From Ophiothrix spiculata (lineage: Eukaryota; Echinodermata; Ophiuroidea; Amphilepidida; Ophiotrichidae): a DNA stretch of 35,487 nucleotides. Each line of letters opens with the position of its first letter. Positions within the stretch are counted from its first letter, which is position 1. The notes beneath the pieces are model-generated. The model was not told the origin of the DNA, did not search any database, and saw nothing but the letters and a program-made list of their open reading frames with translations. Below are positions 26,641-35,487 of this stretch, piece after piece. The DNA lies in NCBI GenBank assembly GCA_000969725.1, contig JXSR01S022690.1. The stretch is one strand, 5' to 3'. The position numbers and the translations under genes are program-made.

Positions 26641-27034
26641 AACAAATCCAAAAATAGGGTATTGTTTATTTGAAATTCTGTCTGTGATAAGGGTATGCTA
26701 TTTTGCTGAATTTGAAATATTTTAGTTAAGGGTACGAAACAACTTGTCAGAATCATTGCTAAGGGAGATATTTTGATGGGACCAAAACTCCTGATTTATA
26801 AGCATGATATCCACCTTTCCACCAAGTATTAGCCAGTGAAAGACAATTTTTTTCACATAACCACATCAAAATGCTATAAACATTATATTTTGGACAGAAT
26901 TAACTATGACAACCACATGATTAGCAAATGATCGATGGACTCAGTAATATTACATTAATGTCAGCAATGTATTGCCTATTATATTATGATACACTATAAG
27001 AATTGGAATCTGAATCAGAATATGATTTGAAAAT

Positions 27035-27150
27035 AATTAAGATTGGAATGTGCCGATTCCAAAATAACCAAGATTGGAATGGGCCGATTTTGATCTTTGG
27101 ATTTCGATCTTTGGATTGGGCCGATTTCGATCATCTTTGGAATGGGCCGG
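27035..27150 (+). repeat. Degenerate GATTGGAATGGGCCGAT repeat
   Basis: Variants of AAGATTGGAATGGGCCGATT occur about four times in 115 bp, with GATCTTTGGATT spacers. The open frame on the minus strand through it is a product of the repeat. Confidence 0.6.
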
Positions 27151-27825
27151 ACACTAGCTGTGGCGTATAGCAAGTTTTTGCAGATAGCATCACAAATTAT
27201 GCAAAGGGTCAAAGGACTTTTGATGTCAAGTTTAGACCGCAATATAGATTTTTGAGATAAATGAAATAGCTGATGTAGTCATCTGTTTTTTGACAAAATA
27301 TAAAATGTGTACATTGATTGTATTATTTATGTCATATTTATACAAGAGAAGGTTTTGAAGAGATATATTTAACCATTTTATATATGGAGATATATTTATT
27401 CTTCAATGGACCAATGTATAATGTTTAATAAAAATCTATTAGTGTATTGTATTCTTAACACTGATTATAAAATCAATATTGTAATTATATGTCATTTATC
27501 GTATGTTTTTAACACCAAATTTGTGTTCTTCAATCTCTTAAACCTTGAATTACTATTCCATACAGTGCCAAGTTTGGTGTGTGCCTTCACATTCTAAATT
27601 TCAAACACATTCTGGAATTATTTTATAAACAGTTTATTTTGTATTTTAAAACTGTTCAAGGGTATTTCAAAAAGACAGGTCTTTCAGAAATATGTGACCG
27701 TCCACCACAAAATGCCAGTAAATTCAACCCCTGGTCAATTTTGTTTTATTGTAGAATCAATCAAAAAAAGCATAATTGATACTTGTTTCAGCTTCATACG
27801 ACACTAAGATGTGGAGTTATTATTT

Positions 27826-28020
27826 ATAGATTAATAAATGCGAATTTCATATGCGAGTGAAATGAGACAAAATCAATGCACACGTGGTCTATTTTGATGC
27901 GTCCAATTCACGAGGCCCGTAGGGGCCAAGTGCATTGGACACCAATCAAAATTTACTACAAGTGCATTGATTTTGTCTCATTTTACGTGCATAATGGAAT
28001 GCAAATTTATTAAATCTAAT
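27826..28020. mobile_element. Foldback element, ~80-bp arms
   Basis: GAGACAAAATCAATGCAC (27864-27881) is the exact complement of 27962-27979. Weaker similarity extends outward to ATTAATAAATGCGAATTTC / AAATTTATTAAATCTAAT and inward to the centre at GAGGCCCGTAGGGGCC. A related smaller palindrome (CACTCCGCGT / ACGCGGAGTG) lies at about 28214-28269. Confidence 0.7.
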
Positions 28021-28269
28021 TCATACACGACAGAAAAAATAATTTTGTATCTTTTGTGAAAAGAAATAAGGCCTTTAATATGACCATCAAAATCCAAAAC
28101 TTCTCTAAACTAAATGAATAATCACCCAACAAAAACAATGATACATTCATACACACTAAACGCCCGCCATGCAAACCGGAACGCAACAAGTGCAGTGCAT
28201 TGTGAAGATCCACTGCACTCCGCGTACTTTATATTCTTGCATTCTGATTGACTAGGTGACACGCGGAGT

Positions 28270-29640
28270 GTATGAATTTCATTTTATGCATTATGCTCAT
28301 TTGACTTTCTTTAAAAAAAATTTGTTTTCAAATATTTTAGAGTAGTGACAATGGAGTCACTGCTCAGCCATTTTAGCCCCCTTTAAAGTTTACACATTTG
28401 GGGAATCTGAAAATCATTTGCTGCTTAAATGAAATGGAGGGACTGTTTGGGCATGTTTTTGTATTGCATGGTTTCATGAAAAAGGTGGTTACTTTTTGGT
28501 TATGTTTGGAAATATTATCCCTAAAGGCATGGTATTTTATTGAATGACCTTACATATAATGCAGTTATGCAGTTATATATCTATTCAATTTAATTAACAC
28601 AGCTTTTCCAAATTCCAAAATATTTATGATAGTTATTTATGTTGACATGATATATACATTTGGATTAATCTACATATGTAAGAGTGATAATTTAAATACT
28701 AGAGATGAAATTTTTAGCATTGTGACTTGTATCCCCAAATTCCAAAGTAGGGGGTCATTCATGTGATTTTTGGTCAGATATTTCAGCTTCATAATTGTAT
28801 GCCCAAATGTAACCAGATAGAAGTTATGCTCACAGCAGGGGAGTTATTCATTTTACTCAATGACCAAGAACCATATGTCATCATACGTGATGATGCCATA
28901 TTAGACCGGAGAGTAGACCTGATCAAAGATCTACTATTTCCATATTTTTGACATGGTATGACAAATTCAGGCGGAACTGAGCTAGACTATAAAGTGAGAA
29001 AAAGGGAAGGGTAAATTTTGTCAAAACTGAGGTTTTTTTTACTAATTTGTAGTGCTAAATACGATAAAAACATTATGTGAAAATCCCAGAGTAAAATTTA
29101 AATGGGAAGGTATACTTTTAAACAAATATTTCTTTTCATTGTCTTTATATTTTATTATCCAAATTTTAAAATTTTATAACTTTGGTTAGGAATGGTTATT
29201 TGAGACGAAATAAAAATCTTTAAAAAGAGCAAAGTCTATATTTTTAAATTTTATCCCAAATAATCAATTTCCATCTCTGCCCAGATGGGGCTGGTTTTGC
29301 TATACCAGGTCACATTTTGAGTTTTGAGTTTTGAAAATTTCATCTCTATTATAGAGCTAAATATAGTAATGATTTATTTTCAACTGTTAATCCATCCATT
29401 CATTGCACAGGTTTTAACACATATTCTGTTTTCTTTATTTATTGAGTATTTGTCTCTGGTGTAAGGTTTGTTTTTCTTGCTATAATTGTCGCATTGGTTC
29501 GATTTCATCATTTTTAAATGAATTTTAAAAGTTTAACTGGTTGGTTTGGATTTTGTTTTTAATAACAAGAAAACTCTACTGTATCTATACATTTTCAAAA
29601 ATGTCCCAAAAATAGGGTTGGCATTCTTTTGTTTAGTAAC
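28270..29640. other. Intergenic DNA without recognised features
   Basis: AT-rich sequence. A 62-codon frame at 28763-28951 is somewhat richer in mixed codons than its surroundings, but I recognise no family in it. Confidence 0.5.
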
Positions 29641-29942
29641 AGAGGGGACCGTGGCCGAGCGGTTAGAGCACGGGTCTCATAATACAGAGGTTGTGGGTTC
29701 GAGCCCCAGTCCAGTCGGCCAAGTTTTGTCTTCTTATTTCCTTGAGCAAGAAACTTTACTCCACTTGCTCCATGGTTCGGAAGTCACGTAAAGTCGTTGG
29801 TCCTCTGTAAGAATAGACTCCTTCATGGTGTATGGATTTCATGCAAGTACAGTGTATCATTGATTGATTGAAGTCGTTGGTCCTCTGTACGAATAGACTC
29901 CTTCCTTCATGGTGTATGGATTTCATGCAAGTACAGTGTATC

Positions 29943-30014
<72 letters not shown>
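29640..30014 (+). mobile_element. tRNA-derived SINE with (ATTG)18 tail
   Basis: The tRNA-like head at about 29646-29719 has A-box-like TGGCCGAGCGGTTAGAGC, a CTCATAA anticodon-loop-like segment and B-box GGGTTCGAGCCCC. The body contains GAGCAAGAAACTTTACTCCA and GCTCCATGGTTCGGAAGTCA. The last 80 bp of the body are doubled (29791-29870 and 29871-29950). The tail is 18 units of ATTG (29943-30014). The family also occurs at 15195-15365 (minus). Confidence 0.85.
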
Positions 30015-30016
<2 letters not shown>

Positions 30017-31286
30017 ATATAAGAAACAAATGTTTTCCAGGTGTCTGTTGGTTGAGGAAAGGCAAAGAAGTTAACTTTTTGGAGGGCCTATAGAATAGGT
30101 ACATTTCCTGTCATAATTTGATAAAATGCTGAATAATTCTGATTGATGAACAATTCTGATTTTATTTGCATCTTTTTAAAGCTGTTTGGTCTCCCATTCT
30201 GAAAATACAATGATAACAATCATAGCAGGGACTACAACCCAGGCTACAACCATCTGAATGATTATAAAAAAGTTGTTTATATATACCAATTTATAACTTG
30301 TATTCAGTAAATATGTGAAGAAGAGAAATCTCTGATGAAAAGGGTACATATCTTTTATATAACTTAAAATTCAGAGGCTTTTTATATACCTCTTGTACGA
30401 AGTGTCTTGTTCAAAGTGTCTTATGTGTCTTTTTTATAACACTTTGCCAAAGTAGATGGGCACTTTATGTAATGCACTGATAATGCTTATGCTAGTTGGC
30501 TGAATGTTGATTGCACATATCATTCATAGAAGTTGACATTTGTGTATACTGTGATGACTTGAAACCAACTAAATGAAGTTGCTTTTGGTAGGATATCTGG
30601 GTCGTGATTTAAATTAAAATTTCAATTAAATTCCTATTACGATGTGTTGTACGCTCACATCAACAGTGTTTTTCAAATACAGTTTGAAATAGAGTAAATT
30701 CAAAATGTTTACCACACAAATGAATGCAGAAGTGGAGTGACCTTGGTGAACATTCCATTGGGTTAACTAAAATGTTGCTGTGTGTTATGGGAAGAGCTTT
30801 AATCACCCTTTGGCTATGAGCTAAACTCTTTGTAGTCACGATGCATTGTTATTGTTTAGTGAAATCGACCCCTGGTCTTTATATCAAAATTTTGTTTTAT
30901 CAGGGTTCTGAGAATAATTGATTCTATACCTTTAAAAATAGAATTGGTATCAGATTTTGTTATAAAAATGTTTTAATCTACTTGGGTGTTAAAAGTGATT
31001 TCACAAGAGTGTTTTCTTTGCCTTTCAACCCACTTCAACCTAACACATGCAAATTTGCCAGCCTTTGGTAAATTATTCGCAATATATATACATATTCTGT
31101 TAAGGTTGTTGATGTCAAGGGTATTGGGTTTCAAGACAAAGCAAACACACTGCACATTCTTTATTGTTTTTTTAGCTTGCTAGACAGCATAAATTGTAAC
31201 AATGCAATTTGAGTTGCAAAAAACCTTTTACCCAATGGTTGTCTGTGGTGGCAACGCAAAATGTGACTGTTTATCTCGAACCAGCT
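30015..31286. other. Intergenic DNA without recognised features
   Basis: AT-rich sequence without repeats, exons or elements that I could recognise. Confidence 0.5.
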
Positions 31287-31873
31287 TTAAAGGGTTTTCT
31301 CAGAGATGCAAATTCTCCATTGATTTTCTTAACAATTTAGTAGATTTATTTTTGCTGATAACGAATCTAAAATAAAAAATATAGGTCACCGTGCTTGTTT
31401 CTGAGATGCAGGCATTTCAAAAAGTACATACTTTCCCAAAAAATCATCCGATTTACCATACAAAGTATAGGGAAATCTCAAAAAAGTTGATCAATATGTT
31501 CTTGTCTAGACTTGTGAAATAGTAAATGCTCCATTGATTTTTTTATTTTTACCACTTTTTGCACACTTCAAAATACTGAAATAAAAAAATAGTCACCATG
31601 TTAGTTTTCAAGAAAAATTACAATAACTTGCATTTTTTAATAAAATTTGATTACTTTGATGGCACATCTGCGCCTGCATAATTTCCCGCGCATATATTAC
31701 GCAGCGATGCGGCGTGTGATTAACCAAACGCGTTAATAAAGCATGCGTTCAGTGTGCATTGAAATTTGCCCATGCAAAACAGATGCAAACATGTTTTTGG
31801 ATTTTTTACTATTTATGAAAAAAATCGTTATCCGGCAGTCCAAAGCAACTGCATCTCTGAGAAAACTCCTTAA
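31287..31873. mobile_element. TTAA-flanked MITE 2
   Basis: TTAA at 31287-31290 and 31870-31873. The ends AGGGTTTTCTCAGAGATGCA (31291-31310) and 31850-31869 are inverted repeats at 18 of 20 positions. The 579-bp body is non-coding. Same structural class as 25653-26640, with different termini beyond the AGG. Confidence 0.8.
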
Positions 31874-32501
31874 GTGCACCCTCAAGATCATGTTCTAAGG
31901 ACTAAAATGACACCCCACTGAACTTCACTTGGCTCCCACAAGTCGAGTTATGGTCGCTTAAAGCAAGGCCGGTCTTAGGCAGGATTTGAAGGTTTGGGTG
32001 TGTAAACCCAAAATTTTGGGTGTGTTAATCTAAAGATTTGTGTACAAAGTACAGGGAAATTGGGCAAAATCTGGGTGTGCATTTACAATCTGGGTGTGCA
32101 AAACACTCCCTGCGTGGCTGGCTGGCTAAGCCCTTGGCTTAAAGATCGCGATGAAGTAGAAAATGAAACTGAGATGGACGAGTTAAGAGATCAGTAACCT
32201 CAATGTTTTCTCTTGATATTCATCAGAACACCATATATTTCATATTTTTGATTGTTTCTTCAAATAAAAATGTTGCAGGTACTTTAAAGCAAGCATAAAG
32301 ATTGTGAATCTGTACAAAAATTAGTTTCAACACATTATGACCTTTGAATGTGTTTTCACCTGTAACCCAAAATGAAAATTACCACATTCATGGCTTGTGC
32401 TAGTTGGACAGACACAAATTGGAGTACAAATTCAGTAAGTTCACATATGGTCAATGATTGGTGTAAGATTGCTTGATGTTGAAGTCACACATCAGCATTT
32501 A
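31874..32501. other. Intergenic DNA, GGGTGTG-rich patch
   Basis: 31990-32100 has four to five copies of TTGGGTGTGT-like words (GGGTGTGTAAACCC, TCTGGGTGTGCA twice). The remainder is featureless. Confidence 0.4.
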
Positions 32502-32650
32502 CAGGCATGAGAATCTTCAGATAATTATCTGATTTCAGATATTTTGTCATCCAAAATCATAATTTGGAGCTCGATTTAGCCACTTTAGAGGTTTTTTGCT
32601 TAAATTTTACCAAATTCAGATTTTTTAATGAAAAATCATTCTCATGCCTG
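32502..32650. mobile_element. 149-bp MITE, CAGGCATGAGAAT ends, CATTTA duplication
   Basis: CAGGCATGAGAAT (32502-32514) is exactly complementary to 32638-32650. CATTTA is present at 32496-32501 and 32651-32656 as a target-site duplication. CAG ends and a 6-bp duplication place it with the hAT-like element at 18147-18448. Confidence 0.8.
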
Positions 32651-33043
32651 CATTTATCAATGGTAGATGGATGTTTTCACATATTTTGTATATATTTGTA
32701 TAAAAACACAATATATAGGATGTATAAAATATGATAGCGTGCAGCGCAGATATATTTTTGTATATTTGAGTGCTTGTAGGAGTGCCGGCAAAATGTATAG
32801 ACTGGAAAAGCAATGGTGGATTAATTATGTATTTATTGTTATATAATGTAAATTTTGTTACTAATATCAACTCATTATTGCCATAGCAAGAATCACATGA
32901 CTTACCTGACTCTATTTTGGTAGGGTTTGCAATTTAAGATAAATCCTCATTGGTTGGAATCTAGGAAGTGATTCCATATTCAACTAATACAATCCAATTT
33001 GGAAGATATGACTGCATTTACAATTTTTATCTTGGGTTTTTAC

Positions 33044-33484
33044 GGTGTCTGGTCCATGATAGATCTGACTGAAATTTGCTGGTAACAATCTGCATTCATA
33101 ATATTTTATCAATGTAGAGCCGATTTTTAAAATAATAATTTGGGGTCACCAGACTCGTTTTTGCATGCGAAAATGGATTAAAAATTGCATTTTTGGAGCT
33201 TTTGGGGAAAAATTAGTGCAGGGGCCTAAAAGTGACATTATTTAGTGTTGGTTCAAAAATTCCCACTGAAATTTTGTGTCAATTTTTTCACAAAATTTGC
33301 GGAAAAGTATGTTCTTTCAATTAACCCAAAAAAGTAGGGGTCTCCAACCTATTTTTTTCGAAAAATGTGACATTTTTTGGCTTCAAAACTCTATTCTACG
33401 TATACTGCGCATGCGTGTTGTTTTATTTGCGAAATCAAAACAAGCGCGTACCAGTACGCGTGGACCAGACACCTTTAATCCTCT
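33044..33484. mobile_element. TTAA-type MITE 3 (partly decayed)
   Basis: GGTGTCTGGTCCA (33044-33056) is the exact complement of 33471-33483. The right end is followed by T and then TTAA (33485-33488). The left flank is TTAC, a likely decayed TTAA. The AGGTGT start matches element 25653-26640. Confidence 0.65.
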
Positions 33485-33750
33485 ATTCCGGTAAATCTGT
33501 GAACTGCATTCCAAGGTCAAAATTAAAGTAGTGATTGAATGTGATACAGTTGAAATTTTATTCAAATATTTTTGAAAATGTGTGACATATTGTACCACGA
33601 AGTTGTTGGTTTTATTTCTGATTGATTTTTAATATATATAGTACATATAGCTATAAAGCCTCTAAGATCTCAGACCCACCACTAGATTGTAGGTAGATTG
33701 TTCCATTGCCAAGCAGCACAACAGATAAAAAGTGCATACCACATTATTAG

Positions 33751-33872
33751 TTATTGGGTGAAGCAGAGGTATGGGAAATACTCGTCATATCCAGGCGAAG
33801 CGCAGTTGAGCCTGGATATGACACTGAGCGCACGAGTATTTCCCATAACATACCTCCGCTGAACCAAATAAC
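33751..33872. repeat. Imperfect hairpin around GAAATACTCGT
   Basis: GAGGTATGGGAAATACTCGT and CATATCCAGGC pair with GCCTGGATATG and ACGAGTATTTCCCATA on the right, where about 18 bases are inserted. Outer bases (TTATTGGGTGAAGC / GAACCAAATAA) also pair. Confidence 0.7.
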
Positions 33873-33875
33873 GAA

Positions 33876-34127
33876 TTTATCATACCACTAAGTCAATCTT
33901 AATCATCAAACTATTTATTTATTTGCTTTTTCAACTTTTTTTAGCTTTATTTCACAAAAATTAACAAAAACGAACCACTATTGGTGAACGTTTTACTCTA
34001 CATAGTACTGTGCATCCCTACAAATTTAAAATGCAACGTTCCGACGCGCGCTCAGGGTAGGATACGAAATATATCCCGCAGCGGCTTTTCCAAATATGGT
34101 CATAAATTCTCTTAGTGGTATGATAAA
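33876..34127. mobile_element. MITE with 17-bp perfect TIRs
   Basis: TTTATCATACCACTAAG (33876-33892) is the exact complement of 34111-34127. The 252-bp body is non-coding. It directly follows the hairpin at 33751-33872, and the two may be one composite insertion. Confidence 0.7.
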
Positions 34128-34385
34128 ATGGGTTGGTCATGGGTCTTATTTTTTATAGTAACCCAGATGAGTTTTACATTTGTTTGTTTTGACAGGAGTG
34201 CATCAGGGTTATACATGATCCACATATATATAAGATATAAAAAGTTTGATGTCATTTGTATGCTGACATCTAGCACACCAAATATTATTATTTACTCCCT
34301 GTTTGTTCACGCAATACTGAAAGATATCTATGGTTGGGTGCTTTATCACATGAGGCCGAACAACAAATTTTTCTCTTGGTATGTA

Positions 34386-34530
34386 GGGGTCTTTTGGTTA
34401 CAATTTGGGTAAAAAAGGGGTCTTTCAATGCCAAAGTGCCAAAAAAGGGAGTCTTTCGGCAAAATTCAGAAAAAAGTGGGGTCTTTCCGGATCAAAATGG
34501 TCAAAAATTTCAATGAATTTGGGTCTTTGA
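34386..34530 (+). repeat. Decayed ~30-bp tandem repeat, GGGGTCTTT units
   Basis: GGGGTCTTT-like words start at about 34386, 34418, 34448, 34478 and 34519, each followed by an A-rich spacer. The spacing is 30-41 bp. Confidence 0.65.
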
Positions 34531-35300
34531 GTATCAAAGGTTGCTTTAGTGACAGGGAATTTAAAAAAATAGGGGGGGGGGAGGGGTCAATAAGTGACAG
34601 TTGGTAAAAATAGTCCCTGCCAGGGAATAAAAGCGGGGACGTTTTGGTGGTGGCACATGGCTCGTACTTCAAAGTTTAGTGCCCCCAGGTATCGGTATGA
34701 ATATTGCTCATATAAAACGAAAAAAGTATTATTATACCCTTCATAAGTGTAAAAGTCATCCAGATAATACAGATTAGCAAAGCAAGTAATATATAACTAA
34801 CTATATTGCTTGGGTTAAGGGTATATTTGCCTGTGTGACTTAAGCATAAGCATGTCAAAAGCATACAAGGAGCAGTCGGCTCGTGCAATAACACTTTGAA
34901 TATGCAACCAAAGTTATTTTTAGACCTCGCATACGCAATATGGCCGTTTGTTTTTGGTCCTTTCGACCAGTGTTCCCGCTAAGACCGTGGGCATAAATAA
35001 TCTTTGAAACTCGAGGTATAGTTAAACAGTTATGCATGGATGCGTTTTATGTAACAAAATTCGACCTTTTTACCATATTTTTACTTCAGAAGCCATTTAT
35101 TCAAAATCTTCATTTGCAGTTTTCTGCTGCTCATTTTGCCAGAGCAACCCACATGTAGCCAAATAAATTATGACACAATCTTAGTCACTGAGTGTGATTT
35201 TACTTCCTTTTCCATTATGAGACTAAAACATATGCCATAGCATTCGGCATTAAATGCAGTGGAACTCAATGGAAACATACGCACACATACTTTCCATGCA
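34531..35300. other. Intergenic DNA without recognised features
   Basis: A G10 run with GAGGGG at about 34572, then AT-rich sequence. No exon or element recognised. Confidence 0.5.
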
Positions 35301-35307
35301 CGTGTTT

Positions 35308-35487
35308 TTATGCCTCCGCGAGAGGCATTATGTTTTCTGGTTGTCCGTCCGTCCGTCCGTCCTTCCGTCCGGGCTCGTTTCTCAGAACTGGTGAGGCGTG
35401 GAACAATGCAAGTCGGTGGACTGGTGGTAAGGGTTGCTAGTAATTTTCTCTGAAAGTTTCGGCGCAAAATATGCAAATTTAGTCGGT
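35308..35487 (+). repeat. Repeat end with hairpin and (GTCC)n, cut by the window
   Basis: TGCCTC CGCGA GAGGCA forms a short hairpin. It is followed by TTATGTTTTCTGG, GTCC repeated about six times with one change (35344-35371), then GGGCTCGTTTCTCAGAACTG. Elements of this arrangement are, as I recall, common in marine invertebrate genomes. The right end lies outside the window. Confidence 0.6.

Noticed and set aside
28763-28951. 62-codon frame with coding-like composition (TAGELFILLNDQEPYVIIRD)
   Set aside because: No family recognised, no clear partner exons or splice context. It could be a decayed exon or chance; a protein search would decide.
29646-29719. Functional tRNA gene with CAT anticodon
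   Set aside because: The anticodon and acceptor stems do not pair well, and the sequence continues into a SINE body and tail.
29943-30014. CRISPR-like array
   Set aside because: The repeats are contiguous tetranucleotides without spacers, and the DNA is from an animal.

Overview
This window is animal (metazoan) nuclear DNA. It is AT-rich, and one multi-exon gene with GT-AG introns is spread over most of the first 24.5 kb. The space between exons is packed with small inverted-repeat elements, tRNA-related SINEs and decayed non-LTR retrotransposon tails. The protein is a rhophilin of the RHPN2 type. Together with the repeat style this suggests an invertebrate deuterostome such as an echinoderm or hemichordate, but nothing seen here fixes the species.

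The rhophilin gene is on the + strand from 1211 to 24536. Eleven exon positions can be joined in frame with canonical splice sites: 1211-1288, 5753-5877, 9326-9434, 15445-15594, 16938-17033, 17611-17767, 18496-18606, 19501-19695, 20471-20547, then either 20990-21136 or 21182-21331, then 24123-24536 with the stop codon. They encode 552 or 553 residues: most of a BRO1 domain, a PDZ domain and a Ser/Lys-rich tail. The N-terminal exons, which should carry the Rho-binding HR1 region, lie upstream of the window.

The main observation is that this gene has repeatedly duplicated pieces of its own exons. The first half of the PDZ domain is present as two intact, diverged exons (10a and 10b). They are separated by only 45 nt, a layout that predicts mutually exclusive splicing and a switch of PDZ ligand-binding strand. 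The end of exon 4 with its splice donor is copied almost perfectly in a 98-bp tandem duplication. Exons 5 and 8 each have a decayed copy in a neighbouring intron. The C-terminal codons are repeated just after the stop. A perfect 57-bp duplication sits just upstream of exon 10a. Together these look like young, old and functional products of the same process.

Region by region: 1-1210 holds a nested inverted repeat and a dispersed repeat but no recognised exon. Introns 1-3 (1289-15444) hold a ~410-bp palindrome with a tRNA-Thr-like sequence in each arm, about ten foldback or MITE-like elements, two related SINE-like copies, a 50-N assembly gap flanked by a ~560-670 bp direct repeat, and a reverse-strand SINE. 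Introns 4-9 (15595-20989) hold the ghost exons, four short foldback or MITE-like elements and two minus-strand non-LTR retrotransposon tails. Intron 11 (21332-24122) holds a MITE and an inverted repeat. From 24537 to 35487 there is the 3' UTR and then repeat-rich intergenic DNA: three TTAA-flanked MITEs, a SINE with an 18-unit tetranucleotide tail, other foldback elements and a (GTCC)n-bearing repeat cut by the window end. No second gene was recognised.
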